This document shows positions 1 through 11,707 of a stretch of 64,000 bases of DNA, piece after piece; positions within the stretch are counted from its first letter, which is position 1; every line of letters begins with the position of its first letter. The position numbers were made by a program, and so were the translations under genes. The DNA is taken from assembly GCA_036874045.1 (NCBI GenBank), contig JAZBRI010000008.1:5719001-5783000 (forward strand). Reading direction: 5' to 3'. The DNA is from Cymodocea nodosa (Eukaryota; Streptophyta; Magnoliopsida; Alismatales; Cymodoceaceae). The notes under the pieces were generated by a model that worked only from the letters and a program-made list of their open reading frames with translations, was not told the origin of the DNA and made no database searches.

Positions 1-1165
1 CCACAAAGAAAAAGAGATAAATACACAAAGAGTTTTTAGGTGGTTCACCACTAACAACTAGTCCACCCCAAAAGGTTACTTAGGCTTTACTATCTACTTC
101 AGTACTTATAGTCACTTACTTTAAGGTCAAAGTAAAAACAAACTAATCAATTTGAGTTTTATGATCGTAGTTCTAATTAATCTATCACTAATTTTTAGGT
201 TGAAAACTTTAACAAACTAACAGCTTGAGTCAATCAAAGATTTATGGCGTAGAGAGCTCTTCACTTATATTTGCACTTGTTGACTTTGAATCAAAAGTAT
301 ATCTTTGATTTATGTAAAACTTGGTGTATGAATGTATATGATCAATGTTTTATTTATCTTCACTTTAATTGATCATATATATACTAAGAGGTATAACGAT
401 CATATTTCTTCTAACGACTTTCATCTTATTGTATTTACTATCTGCTAGTTCCAAATATAGTAAGTTACCATTTTGCATACTATTCTTTATGCAATCTTTC
501 GATTCTATTTGATTTTCGAATAGTTAGATTTATAACCTTCCAAAAACTCGAATAATTATTCTATAATTCTTCAAAAAACTCAAATAATTATGCTTGTCAT
601 GTGATTCTTTAATTTCTACACGTGTCTTTAAATCCAAGACGTGAGTCTTTAAGTTTGGATAGTTAGATCTATTAACTTTTCGAAAAGCTCAAACAATTAT
701 CTTGTAACTCTCTAAAAAACTCGAATAGTTATACTTGTCACGTGATTCTTTAAGTTTTACATATCTTTAAATCTAGCACGTGAGTTTTTAAGTTTGGATA
801 GTTACCCCTGTTAACTTTTCGATTCTATTTTATTTTCGAATAGTTAGCTATTATAACCTTTCGAAAAACTCAAACAATTATTTATCTTTTCAAAAGACTT
901 CTTATTTTCAGATAGTTAACCTTGTAACTTTTCAAAAGACTTTCTTGCCGCTTTTAAGCTTACTTTCGGATACTTAGCCTGGTAACCTTTTGAAATTCTC
1001 TTCTTTCAGATACTTAAGCCTTGAACTATTTTTGAACTATCCAAAGTTCCTACTTTCATCTGACAACTTTTATTGAACTGTCTGTATTTGTTTTTGTTGA
1101 CTTATAAAATAAAAATTATTTCCTCACATTGATTTTTACATTATCAAAATCAAGATTTCCTTTCA
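1..1165 (-). repeat. SIRE-like Copia LTR, cut by window edge
   Basis: This stretch aligns by eye with the LTRs of Copia3. The shared marks are a tttttaggtggttcacca block at about 31-49 and the end block gatttttacattatcaaaat...tcctttca at 1131-1165. In the minus orientation the LTR begins TGAAAGG at 1165. The DNA just right of 1165 has no purine tract, so this is the outer edge of an element whose body lies left of the window, or a solo LTR. About 480-1080 holds a degenerate array of the CACGTG / ttaagtttggatagtta motifs described under findings. It is more diverged than the Copia3 pair, so it is probably older or a different subfamily. Confidence 0.7.
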
Positions 1166-2603
1166 AGTTGAGCAACTATATCGCTCCATTGTTACTCTAT
1201 ACATTAATTTTAACCAATAGTAACAAGAAACATTATAAACTTTTCTTAAACATTGATATTGTTAGTATTTGATATTACACCTTCCTTTTGAAAGAAATTG
1301 CAAATTTTAGAAAAACATGTTAACTCATTTCATATATCTTTTGACAATTATATATTTGATGTAATAGTAAAAAATCTAATAATCTTCTAATATAATTTTT
1401 TTAAACAATCTATACTTATTAGATCCATTAATCCCTATATGAAGAATAATATAAGTAAACATAATTTCAAGTAGAAAATATAATATGATATGTTCAACAT
1501 AACATTTTTAATTAAAAATATAAAATATTGTTTCAAACATAAAACATTTCCATCAATGTTCATCGTTATCTTCATGCATTGTTCATAAGAAATAGAATAA
1601 ACATCAAAAGTTTACTTTATAAGATAACATAAAACATTGTTCATAATATGAAATTAATGTTTGCAATATAGATTCATAACATAAACTCTAAACAAAATAC
1701 ATCTAGGATAAATTATACTGTAACCATTTCACTCTCATATCTTTCAAGAGATTTATAAATTGTTTTGCTAATTTAGCATTTTTTAATAAAGTTACGGTCT
1801 TAAATTTTTCTACATTAGTAAAATATGAGATTTGAAGCAAAACTTGCATAACATCAAAACAATGATTTTGTTGTTTGAACGATCTTATATCAATCATTCA
1901 ATCTTGAATATCAAGCTACCATTGTTGTATATTAATCGATTGTAATACTTCATTCGTTGCATAATTTTCTCATTTTCTTTCTCGCACAAGCTTATAACAT
2001 TTTTAAATAATAATATCATAATTTCTTATGACTTTACATGAGCATTACTCCTTTTTCCTCGTCTCATTAGGTCTCTCTGTATTAGAACTAAAAAATGTAA
2101 ACATCTCAACATTCAAATCTATTGGGCCTTAAGTGGGTGGTGTGAAATACGACTCTTCTCTGTAACTACAATGTCGACATGTTACCAAACTTCTTCATTG
2201 TTATTTTGATTATACCTATTGATATTTCTCGTAATCACATTATCTTGACATGGCATTTGAAAATATTCGTAAACAAGACATGATGTTTCTAAAAATTCAT
2301 TTCATTTGAAATGTACTCAAAACGCACGTGAAGAAGGAAATTAACTTTACATTTTCCCAATTTCCCCAGGTACAAATGAGAGGAAATTCAAATTGTACAT
2401 TCTTAGGTATGGTATGGTTTCAAGGATCCCATTAATGATTCTCAAGGACAACCCGATACATCTCCCCCTGAGTTGGAAGAACTTAGTGCAGTGGTCCTCC
2501 GAAGATAACAAAACAACTCAAGGTCGAAACCACAGCAAGCGGAGGAAAAAAACAAACAAACAAACCACGAAGTCGAGATATTATAACGAAAAGTGCAAAA
2601 CTT
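1166..2603. other. AT-rich stretch without recognised feature
   Basis: I found no coding region, LTR boundary or terminal inverted repeat I could support. The last 200 bases (about 2393-2603) lie directly downstream of the candidate host gene on the minus strand and could be its 3' untranslated region. That is inference from position only. Confidence 0.5.
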
Positions 2604-3065
2604 TTAGGGTTTTTCGACCTTCCCACCTGGAACTGCTTCGGGAACCACATCGGGGGCAACACCAGTTTCTTCCTTCCCCGCATCGATCTGCCCACCAACA
2701 CCTCCGATCGCAGCTCTCACGGAATGATCCTTCTCGAAGTGGGAAGGGACGGGATGCTCGTTGCAGCCAGAGCGTCGGCCTTCCTTTTCTTCTTCATCTT
2801 CTCGTTCGTCGTGGTGGTGGTGCGGAGAGTGGAGGCTAGCGTCTCCATGAGAGGAGGCCGCGATGGTGAAGGCCTCCATGATGGACTCGAGGGGGAGAGC
2901 GCAGTCCTCGAGCCCCGCGTCCTCCAGCCTCGGGGGTTTGAACGGATCGCCCTCCATCTCCTCCTCCGGCGCGTACATAGAACGATAGACGAAAAAGCAC
3001 TCACGGTTTGCGGTAGATTTTTTTGTGACTGATAGGAGAGCTTTGTTTTCGCTTGTGACTTCCAT
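2604..3065 (-). CDS. Candidate small host protein, function unknown
   Basis: An uninterrupted 153-residue reading frame on the minus strand. It is clearly richer in G and C than the AT-rich DNA on both sides and shows no similarity to the transposon proteins around it. Visible features: a possible conserved block at residues 37-66 (MEGDPFKPPRLEDAGLEDC and following), a histidine run at 82-85, an acidic and charged tract at 86-97, and a Gly/Val/Pro-rich tail. No signal peptide or membrane segment is apparent. The first Met (3065) gives the longest frame; Met30 (2978) and Met37 (2957) are alternative starts, and Met37 opens the block that looks most protein-like. I do not recognise the family with certainty. 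It could be a complete small gene, a first exon, or a gene fragment. An overlapping plus-strand frame (2393-2839) looks like a shadow. Confidence 0.4.
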   Translation of the reverse strand: MEVTSENKALLSVTKKSTANRECFFVYRSMYAPEEEMEGDPFKPPRLEDAGLEDCALPLESIMEAFTIAASSHGDASLHSPHHHHDEREDEEEKEGRRSGCNEHPVPSHFEKDHSVRAAIGGVGGQIDAGKEETGVAPDVVPEAVPGGKVEKP

Positions 3066-3409
3066 GGTCGAAGGGTTTTTCTTATTTATTTTAAGTTATC
3101 TATTTTTTTTTAAAAAAAATATTACTAGAATTCATTTCGTAATCTGTCAAAAGAATTTTATGTTATATAAAAGGGAATATAACAAGAAGACTTTATTTTT
3201 AGACACGTGAGTAAATTATTCTTAAATATGAATAAGGTAGACAATTTAAGTGGTAGACGATCTATTACAAGAAATTGTGTGATGTTAGACAATGATCTCA
3301 TCAATTGGTCGACGAGAAAACAAAACACTATTTTACATTCCAGTGTTAAATCAAAATACAAAGTCACTACTACTGCACTAGATGACAGTACATCTACTTT
3401 CCAAGCTTG
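3066..3409. other. AT-rich spacer upstream of the candidate gene
   Basis: Short AT-rich DNA with long T and A runs (about 3098-3120). If 2604-3065 is a real gene, this is its promoter side. No clear TATA element or other feature could be chosen over background. Confidence 0.35.
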
Positions 3410-3429
3410 AAATTTAGTCTTTTAATGAT

Positions 3430-4190
3430 ATAATCAAAGAACCTAAGTTAGTTTTATTATCTTATTCAATAGATTTAACTCCTACGTGAGATCAATCTAA
3501 TGCATGCCTCTGGTGGGCATTGATCTATGCGATCAGAACAACTTTCCATTTGCATGATAGAGTGAAGTCTTCCCGATAAAAGTTTCGTACCTGAACTTCA
3601 TTAAATCTCATAAATCTTATCAGATGCGTAGACTTAGCATAATCTTAGTAGGGTAATTCAACCCCTTGTATAAAACCTGACACTATCTAGACTATACAAT
3701 CTCATGATTGGAACACCTTGTCAACATTCTATTAAAATGTTCAAAGTATTTCTAAAATAGTTCTTCAGATGCTTGCTCAATATTTTTAATAACATTCTAG
3801 GCTTGGATGACAAGATGCAAAGGATAAAATTTTTTAATAAACAAGAGGCAAAATTTCGCCTAAATTCGAATATACTAAAGAGGTAATATGAACATCTAAC
3901 ATTTAGCATCATTCTTAAGTGTCAAACGAATAAAATGTAACTTGATAACATCTAATAGCATATTAAGGATGTGAATCATGTTTCATACAACTTTAAAGTC
4001 ATGTAAGAACAAATATGCACTCTCATTGTCAAGACCATAAAATTTGGACAATTATCTTATATAATTGGAATGCAGTTCAAATTTTTGTCCAGGAGGTAAC
4101 ATAAAGCATGATGACTAATCAAGTTGAATCAAATAACAAATTTCTTGTAAAAGGTGCAATTGCTGGTCAACCATCACTACACTCTTGTTG
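3430..4190 (-). pseudogene. Gypsy3 gag region (fossil)
   Basis: The minus strand shows a clear match to the Athila-type gag of Gypsy1. Recognisable blocks are QEICYL, LPPGQKFELHSNYI, FYGLDNESAYLFLHDF and LLDVIKLHFIRLTLKNDAK (about 4145-3915), followed by weaker similarity to about 3430. The same blocks occur in the same order in Gypsy1 (40990-41240) and Gypsy2 (27500-27200). Gag proteins of this family build the virus-like particle in the cytoplasm. The copy is much decayed and is described as a fossil only. Confidence 0.75.
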
Positions 4191-4519
4191 GCTTGACTTT
4201 CCTCCCTAGCAAGTTTATTAGTTTCATCTCTAGATCAAACACACACTAATCAATTGAGAATGAAAATATTATGCAATAAAAAACAAAGGAACATAGGTTA
4301 AAATGTACCAGGAGTATGAGTGCAAAATTGAACATGAGGAGTCTTGCCAAACAATGATTAATTAGTAACAAAAATAACTAAAATAACAATAAGCACATCA
4401 AATAACTAGAATAAAATAATGAAAGAAGACTATAAAAAACAAATGAAGACTAAATATAAGTAATGAGCTATACAGATAACACAATGGCCCACAACTCAAG
4501 AATATAAAGGATTTGCTAA

Positions 4520-6260
4520 TTCAATATCCTCATTTAGTCTATCCTTCCTAAGAAATAAAAATAGTTTTAACTTATGACTATTGACCTTAATGACTTCCTT
4601 ATTCTTAGGATTCTTTATTTCCATAGCGCCATGGAGAAATACTCTTTAAACCACATAAGGTATGGTCTATCTTAATCTAAATTTCCCAAGAAAGAGATGC
4701 AATCTCAAATTGTATAATAAAACTTGCTTCCCTACAAACAATTCCTTCCTAATAATTCTATTGTTGTGAAATATTTTCACTTTCTCTTTTGCAATTCTAG
4801 AGTTGTCATAGGCCTCTTGTCAAATTTCTTCCAATTTTGATCATTATAATTTCCTTTTCTTTCCTACCACTTCCAAATCCAAGTTGAATCTTTTGATTGC
4901 CCAAAGGGCCTTATGTTCTAACTCAATTGGCAAGTGGCATATTTTCCTAATTATTCTAAAAGGTGACATTCCTAATATAGAGTTGTAAGTTGTTCAATAA
5001 GCTCACAAAGTCTCATCGAATTTCTCTACCCAATCTTTCCTAGATGGTCCAATTATCTTTTCTAATATTTGCTCGATTTGCTTATTTGCATTCTTGACTT
5101 GTTCATTGGTATGTAGGTGATAATGAGTTGTCATTTTATGTGTAACTTTATATTTTTTTATTAATACTTTAAAACCTTTATTACAAAAATGAATTCCTTT
5201 ATTACTCGTAATGATACAAGGAATACCAAATCAAGCAAAGATATTAGACTTAATAAAATTAAGAACAATTTTTTAGAATTAGATACTACCACCTTGCCAA
5301 AACTCTAAGGTGACAATAAAAGCTCCTTAACTCCTCTTAAAGGGTCAACAACACCAAGTCCATAAGTTTGAGTGTGACCTTGAATATCTAGTCCCCAACT
5401 TTCAATCATGCTCCATTGTCATGATAAAGGGTGAGGTACTTCCTTTAGTGCGGGCAACTTAGTTGGGACATGCAAGATGCCAATGTGTAATGAGCACCCA
5501 ACAATCCCCTCTAGCATGCATACACATAAATGTGCTCGTTAGGACTCAAACTCATGACCTTTGGCTTTAATGCCATTTGTTAGGATCAAATATTACCACC
5601 TTGTTAAAACCCCAAGGTGATAACAAAGACTCTTCAAATCCTCTTAAAGGGTTAGTAACACCAAGTCTATGAGTTTGAGTGTGACCTTAGGCATTTAATC
5701 CTTTGCTTTTGATCATCCTCCTCTATCACGATAAAACGTGAGAAACTTCCATTAGCATGGGTAGCTTATTGGGACATGCAAGGTGCCAAAATACGTGTTA
5801 GGCACTCCACACAATCTTTGAATCACATGTGCGAGTGAGAATAGCTTCAATCTACTTTGAGACATAATCTATTACTGATAGAATATACAAAGATCCTCTA
5901 GAATTAGAGAAAGATCCTATAAAATCTATTTCCCACACATCAAACAATTTAACCTCAATAATAGGTGTCAATGACATCATGCTCTTTCTTGTCAATCTAC
6001 TTACTTTTTGACACTTAAAATAGTTTTTCACAAAAAATTGTGTCCCTAAATAAAGTTGGTGAAAAGACCACATTGGAGGACTTTAGCAATAATTTTTCTT
6101 GAATTTAAATGACCACCAAAAGGTTGATCATGATAGAAGAAAGGCACACTACTAAACGTAGAATTAGGTTTTAAGGTAAGTAGCTCAAGTGTGGAGTATG
6201 CCATAAGTTTCTCAGGTCCAATCGAAAGCTTATCAACTATAACTATAAGTCTCCAATAGG
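4520..6260 (-). pseudogene. Gypsy3 integrase region (fossil)
   Basis: Recognisable on the minus strand are FYHDQPFGGHLNS and VLQCGLF from the zinc-binding part (about 6160-6055), SMMSLTPIIEVKLFDVWEID at the start of the core (about 5990-5930), FCNKGF (about 5180), and GMSPFRI and LPIELEHKALWAI from the C-terminal half (about 4990-4890). The order and wording match the Athila-like integrases of Gypsy1 (39480-40370) and Gypsy2. The SINE-like insert at 5270-5810 lies in the core. Fossil copy with many breaks. Confidence 0.8.
5270..5810 (-). mobile_element. SINE-like dimer with 5-bp target duplication
   Basis: A 541-bp insert in the Gypsy3 integrase, flanked by acaat at 5265-5269 and 5811-5815. 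On the minus strand it ends in a short A-run just before the duplication, as retroposed elements do. It consists of two related units, about 5581-5810 and 5270-5580. Both carry the blocks gcatgtccca, ggtcacactcaaact, gacttggtgtt, accctttaagagga and aaggtggta in the same order. The second unit has a head resembling a tRNA-type promoter: an A-box-like tggcattaaagcc (about 5562-5576) and a B-box-like gagtttgagtcc (about 5541-5552). The first unit seems truncated at its 5' end. The likely identity is a tRNA-derived SINE that inserted as a dimer. The family is not recognised, so a non-SINE repeat remains possible. Confidence 0.55.
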
Positions 6261-6271
6261 TTAAATATTTT

Positions 6272-6866
6272 TGAAAGATTATCAACTTAAAGTATCTGAA
6301 AACAACAGAGTAGTTAGAAGGCTCAGACCTAACTATTCAATAGTTAGGAGTTTTGAGAAGGTTATAGCTAGAATCTTCCAAAATGACTTAAGTGGATCTT
6401 TAAATAGTTAATAAGCTAAGTATTCGAAAGTTAGGAGTTTTTGGAAGGTTACAACCAAAACCTTTCAAAATGACTTAAGAGAAACTTAAGTGGAACTTCA
6501 AATAGTTAAGATAGTAAGTATCCGAAAGTCAGGAATTTTGAAAGGTTACAGCTAGAACCTTTCGAAATGACTTAAGTGGATCTTTGGATAGTTAAGAAGT
6601 TAAGTATCCAAAAGTTTAGAATTCTTCAGATAGTTAGTTTACTACAGTATCCAACCATTCTAATAGACGTAGAGATAGAAGCCCTTCGGATAGTTAAGGC
6701 TAGTAACTATCTGAAATGTTGTAGTTGCCGAACCACATAAATCTTATGTCTTTAGTGTATCTTTTTTTTCTTTACTTTTCACTTCACAGTTTCGGTGAGT
6801 TTGAGAGGTGAGTTTTTTAGAATCGTGCTTAGTGTCATCAAAGAAGAGAAGCTTCGAACTCCAACA
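6272..6866 (+). repeat. Copia1 5' LTR (probable)
   Basis: The right edge is fixed by the primer-binding site just downstream; the left edge is inferred from where the Gypsy3 integrase similarity stops. It contains repeats of about 87-97 bp with tgacttaag at about 6384, 6471 and 6568, followed by gtggatcttt and ggatagtta-like motifs, and tatccgaaag at 6427 and 6519. These resemble the module in the Gypsy2 and Copia3 LTRs. Confidence 0.55.
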
Positions 6867-6900
6867 ACTAGTATCAGAGCGAAGGTTCAGATTGACAAAA

Positions 6901-9132
6901 TGGCAAACGGTAGAAAGCTTAAAATCAAGAAGTTTGATGGAAAAGATTTTGAATATTGGAGGTTTCAAATAGAAGACTGTTTGTATTAGAAGGATCTTCA
7001 TCAACCCTTGTTTGAAAGAAAACTAGAGAAGATGGACTAAGAAGAGTGGGAGTTGTTGGACAGGAAGGCACTAGGTCTTATCAGATTGTCATTAACAAGG
7101 AACGTTTACTTGAATGTTGCCAAGGAGAGAACAATAGCTGACTTGATGAAAGCACTATCCAACATGTATAAGAAGTCATCAATTGCCAACAAGGTATTTC
7201 TCATGTGTAGATTATTTAATTTGAAAATGCATGAAAGTGGAAATGTAGCAGACCATGTTAATGAGCTAAATATTATATTGAATCAACTACACTCAATAGA
7301 TATAGTATTTAATGATGAAGTCAGGGCTTTGATCTTATTATCCTCGTTACCAGAAAGTTGGTCTCCTATTGTGACTAGTGTAAGTAGTTCACTAGGTCAT
7401 AAAAAGTTCAAAATGAGTGATATCTGGGATTTAATTTTGAGTGAGGACATTCACAAAAAAAGTGAACTGTCAACCTCAACTTTTGCCCTTAGTGTTGAAA
7501 GTAGAGGGAGAAGTAAATCAAAATAATTTAAATATGGAGGAAGGTCAAAGTCCAGAGGTACCAACAAAGTGAGGTAAGATATTAAGTGCTGGAATTGTAA
7601 TCAATGGGGGCATTTTAAGTCATAGTATAAGGCTCCCAAGAAAGACAACAAAGGGAAGGGATTTAAAGGAGCAAGTGCAAATGTTGTCTCCTATGATTCA
7701 GATGATACCCTAGTATGTTGTGTGGATAGTTCCATTGACTCATGGGTACTAGAGTTAGGAGCTTCATTCCACACTACCTACAAGAAGGATTTGTTGCACA
7801 ATTATTGTGCAACTCTTGTCAAAAAAGTGTATCTTACAAACAACACTAGTTTGGACGTATTGGGAAGATGAGAGGTACACATAAAAACAAAGCAAGGGAT
7901 ATGGAAATTGCAGGAAGTTAGATATGTCCCTAATCTTGCAAAGCAATTAATTTTCATAAGTTCCCTAGATAATGATGGTTACCATATTGACTTTGATGTA
8001 GGTAAATGGAAGGTAATCAAAGGTGTAAGAGTTGTTGCCTCAGCTTAGAGGACTAGCACTTTGTATTTAACATCAGATTAAAATGACACTATTGCAACGG
8101 TCAGTGACACTAAAAACACTAACTTATGACATAAGAGATTGGGACACCTAAGTAAGAAAGAATTAAAAGTTTTAGTGGCAGAAGGGAAGATCCCTAAGTT
8201 GAAGAATGTTAATTTAGGGGTATGTGAGGATTGCATTGAGGGAAAGCAAAAGAGAATCAGCTTTGCCAAGACACCTCATGATCTAAAGTCACAAAAATTG
8301 GAGCTAGTTCACATAGATGTGTAGGGGCCTACCCCTATCAGTTCTTTAGGAAGTGTCCTTTATTATGTCACCTTCATTGATGATAGTACTAGGAAAGTGT
8401 GGATTTATTTTCTAAAACAAAAGTTTGAAGTTTTCCAAGTCTTCATGAAATAGAAGGTAGAAGTGGAAAATCAAAGTGGGAGAAAAATAAAATTCATCAG
8501 GTCAAACAATGCAAGAGAATATGACAACCAAGAATTTAAAATCTATTATGAAGAACAAGGAATTAGAAGGCAAAGGACTGTAGCTGAATCTCCACAATAA
8601 AATGGAGTTGCTGAAAGAATGAACATGACCTTGAATGAAGAAGCAAGATGCATGAGACTATATATAGGTTTTCCTAAAACATTCTGGGTAGAAGCTATCA
8701 ATATAGCTACCTATCTAATAAATAGATGACCATCTTTTCCAATGGGGCTTAAAAACCCTAAAGAATTATAGACTACGAAAGAGGTCAACTATGCTCACTT
8801 GAAGGTCTTTGGATCGAAGTCATTTGTCCACTTAGAGCAGTGACAAAAGGGACAAGTTGCATTCAAAATCACAGAAGTATTATTTCATTAGCTATAGTAA
8901 GGATTATTTTGGTCACAAATTCTAGGTAAAAGAAATTAAGAAAATAATCTGTGCAAAAGATGTCACCTTCATTGAATCTAAGATGCATAAGTACAAAGAA
9001 AGTGTAGATGAATAAGAGTTAGAGTTTTAGTTTAAAAGTACTATTGAAATTAGTCTAGATAATGATGCTAAGCAACTTTAGAAGAAACCTGTAGAAGAAA
9101 TTCAACTTCCAAAAATTGAACAGCAAGAACAG
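6901..9132 (+). pseudogene. Copia1 gag-protease-integrase region (fossil)
   Basis: The gag starts at about 6901 (MANGRKLKIKKFDGKDFEYW) and continues with the UBN2-type gag block (7053-7526). A CCHC zinc knuckle (CWNCNQWGHFKS) lies at about 7590-7625. The aspartic-protease block SWVLELGASFHTTY is at about 7740, and the pre-integrase block HKRLGHLSKKELK with CEDCIEGKQKR at about 8127-8260. The integrase core is at about 8300-8720 (YYVTFIDDST, IKFIRSNNAREY, NGVAERMN). Wording places it near Tork/Tnt1. The Gypsy1 insertion falls shortly after the integrase. Fossil copy. Confidence 0.75.
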
Positions 9133-11051
9133 TGTAAAGTCAAGAATTGTGCATTTTATTATATGTTAAAGCATGCATTTTTTGGATTTCAAGTGCATAC
9201 TATATGATTTTTATATTGAATTACATGAAAGTTATATTTTTAGGCAATGCATGTTTTTATGAATTAAAAATGAAATAATGCACAAATCTACCTTTAATGG
9301 AATTAATGTTAAGTTTAATAGCCCATGTGTAGATAGTTATTTAGAATAAATTACATGGAACACAATTTTATTGCACGCATGTTCTTTACTTATCAATTTC
9401 ACTTGTGCTTTCCAAAGATTTAGTATTAAGATATAAAATTTATGCATGATAAGAATATAAAGTTATACTTTCATCATCTTAATGAAATATTGTTATAGAT
9501 GCACCTATAATATTTGTCTTAATTATTCATGATATAACTCTACATGTGATTGAATGGGTTTAACTTTTGTATGAGTTGTTATTGATGAAAATAGGTGACA
9601 TCAAGGGATTATAAGAGGGTTAAATCTCAATCCTTGGATGGTGTATTAAAGGTGAAAGAGGCTGAGATTTATCTTAGCCATTGGATCTATCTTGGAAGAT
9701 CAAAGGACACCAAGATTAATAGGAGGAGCAAACCCCACGTCTAAGGATATCTTCTCAATTGCTGTCCATTCCAACTGATGTTTCTCTTCTCCAAGGACTC
9801 CTCTCCTCGTGGCTGAAGGTGGACACTCAAGGGTGTTGTTCCCCCTCTCAAACCAACATCATCTCCTTCTTTCTCCTCTTGATTCATGTCCTAAAAGGGT
9901 TTCCAAGGGTGGGAGCTTTGGCTGCCTTGGTGGAGGAAGCTTGGATGGTAAGGTGGAGTGGTGCTTGACGTGTGGATTTGGGTGGTTCCAAGGAGTATTT
10001 TCAGAAGCAAAAGAGGGGCTTGAAACATCTGTTTTGACATCCAAAGAAAGTGGAAGGAGGTTGAGTTCTCTTGTTCTTGCAACCATGGAAGGCCCATGCT
10101 CTAGGTGACGTTCCAAGGGATGAGATCTTGGGAAAACATGGCTGAAGAGTGTGGTTTCATCCAACCACAGATTCACTACTGAGGAAGAGGTGTTCTTCAA
10201 GTTATGAATGAGTTTTGAGAGAGATCCCTATGCATAATTTGTGTTCATGTTGTGTATGTATGCATAGGTATGTTGTTTCATGTTTTTATGTTATGTTTGT
10301 ATACATTTGTGTTGATTGAGTGTTATTGCATTGAATTTCAGTATAGTTTTCATATGGATAGTTAATTCCAAATGTTATCTTGATGTGGATTAAAGTTTAA
10401 CGTAGTTTTCATCTTGTTTGTATGTGAATATCATGACTGTAAATAGGGTATTTGATGAAATGTTTGCTTATGTAAAGGAGAACCGTGTACAGAGTTTGGG
10501 TATTTTTGTTTATTTCGATTCTCTCAACTCAGGTATCGATTCTGAATGATTTTTGATACAATCTCATACATGTTCGAGTCTACTTACCAATGGTTTTGAT
10601 TTCGTAATTTTTGGAGATCATTTGAATGGTATTTTCGATTTAAGTGTTGACAGGTGCATCTGACATAGACGCAAGTTCTGGGCAGAGTTTTTGAGCATCT
10701 TTGATCATCAATTTCTTAGAGTATAAATTGCATTTTTATGATCTATAAAATGGGTTTTTGAAATAACTTGCATTGAGATTTCGTTTCACATCATTTCATA
10801 AAGATTTTAGGGAGATATGAATTTTCTTGTAAAGTCACGCAATCTATGTTTTGATCTTCGTGTGCTGCACATTTGTGTTTGATTCGTCACCAATAACTCT
10901 TTGGTTTGCTTTAGATCTCGAAATTGTGCTAGATTTTTAGATCTTTTAAAACCCTTTCCAAATCATATTTTTACATGATTTTTCAGTAAGTATTTTGGAA
11001 AGGAATGATTTCTAAAAGTGGATGCAATTTTTGTAATTTTAAGAGTTTTAA

Positions 11052-11180
11052 GGGGGGTTTGTGCTACAAGAAACATTGGGAAACCATAGGTAAAGAAACA
11101 TTGGGAAAATGTTTCTTGTATTTGTGCATAATAGAAATCTTGGGAAATCTTTTCCCATGATTTCCCAAGATGTTGTAAAA
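11052..11180 (+). repeat. Harbinger left terminal and subterminal repeats
   Basis: The terminal ggggggtttgtg is followed by several copies of gaaacattgggaaa and related words at 11069-11105, and by inverted forms (tttcccatgatttcccaag) to about 11171. The right end has matching words. Such clustered short repeats near the ends are typical transposase-binding regions; here that is inference. Confidence 0.7.
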
Positions 11181-11206
11181 ATTTGTCATCCGTTGCCGAG
11201 GTCAAG

Positions 11207-11700
11207 AGGTCCGAAACAAAGGGAAAAACCTTGTTTGATGAACCGTGCCTCAATCCCGATCGATGTTGACGATGCAGGCGTTGTCGATGCCCTCACGATC
11301 TAACTTCCCTTCGCTTCTATCGCGTTGTCGTAGGCGTTAGTGCCTTCCTCCTTCCGTTAGCTTCAACTCGCGATAGCGATTTCTTCCACCTTCCCTTCGC
11401 ACGTGTTGTCGACTTGCGATCGAAGCACACTCGCCTTCCTCCAGGTCCGAAACAAGGGGAAAAAGCTCTGAAGATTACCGCGCGTCAATCTCGACCAACA
11501 TTAAGGTAGGCATTGTCGACGCCCTCACGAAGCCCCCTTCCGATCTTGCAGATTCTAGAAACTGTGAGTTGATGACGTAGGCGTTTTCAACACCCTCACA
11601 ATTAAACTTCCCTTCGCTTCCGTCGCGTTGTCGCAGGTGTCGGTGCCTTCCTCCTTCCATCGGCTTCAGCTCGCGATAGCGATTTCCTCTTCCATTTGTT
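11207..11700 (+). repeat. GC-rich imperfect tandem duplication in Harbinger
   Basis: Two diverged copies, starting at aggtccgaaacaa (11207 and 11443). They share blocks such as gatgccctcacg / gacgccctcacg, cttcccttcgcttc, gcgttgtcg, gtgccttcctccttcc and ctcgcgatagcgattt. The second copy has an extra block of about 60 bases. The G+C and CpG content is far above the surrounding DNA. It lies upstream of both transposon genes and could be a duplicated leader or promoter region, or a captured host fragment. No protein was recognised. Confidence 0.7.
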
Positions 11701-11707
11701 GTCCTGC

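Larger units (their letters stand above)
3410..6271 (-). mobile_element. Gypsy3: decayed Athila-like Ty3/gypsy fragment
   Basis: A heavily broken minus-strand fragment of an Athila-like element, without recognisable LTRs. Reading leftwards from the Copia1 boundary, it shows the integrase zinc-binding region and core (about 6260-5830, then 5264-5100), the integrase C-terminal part (about 5100-4520), and a gag region (about 4190-3430). Gag therefore follows integrase, as in Gypsy1 and Gypsy2. The right edge is the Copia1 LTR at about 6272; the remainder would lie beyond that element, outside the window. The left edge is approximate. Many breaks make this the oldest layer of the nest. A SINE-like insert sits inside the integrase part. 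Confidence 0.75.
6272..9132 (+). mobile_element. Copia1: Tork/Tnt1-like element, left part
   Basis: The outermost Copia element on the plus strand, broken off at 9132 by the Gypsy1 insertion and resuming at 63709. The probable 5' LTR is 6272-6866, starting tgaaag and ending ccaaca. It is followed by a primer-binding site resembling the initiator-Met tRNA complement (tagtatcagagc, 6869-6880). The parts in order are gag, zinc knuckle, protease, pre-integrase domain and integrase. The start of reverse transcriptase lies on the far side of the nest. It is broken many times. The LTR left edge is the least certain coordinate. Confidence 0.75.

Noticed and set aside
2393-2839. Plus-strand 148-codon frame overlapping the candidate host gene
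   Set aside because: It is antisense to the more protein-like 2604-3065 frame and has arginine/histidine-rich low-complexity wording typical of a shadow frame.
6869-6880. tRNA-like sequences at LTR edges considered as tRNA genes (also 16854, 35855, 50665, 60584)
   Set aside because: Each is only 12-18 bases, complementary to a tRNA 3' end, and placed exactly at an LTR edge: primer-binding sites.
9809-10200. Open frames on both strands (about 9809-10108 plus, 9859-10200 minus)
   Set aside because: They lie inside the Gypsy1 5' LTR, recur in the 3' LTR at 62182-62531 with different lengths, and match no protein pattern.
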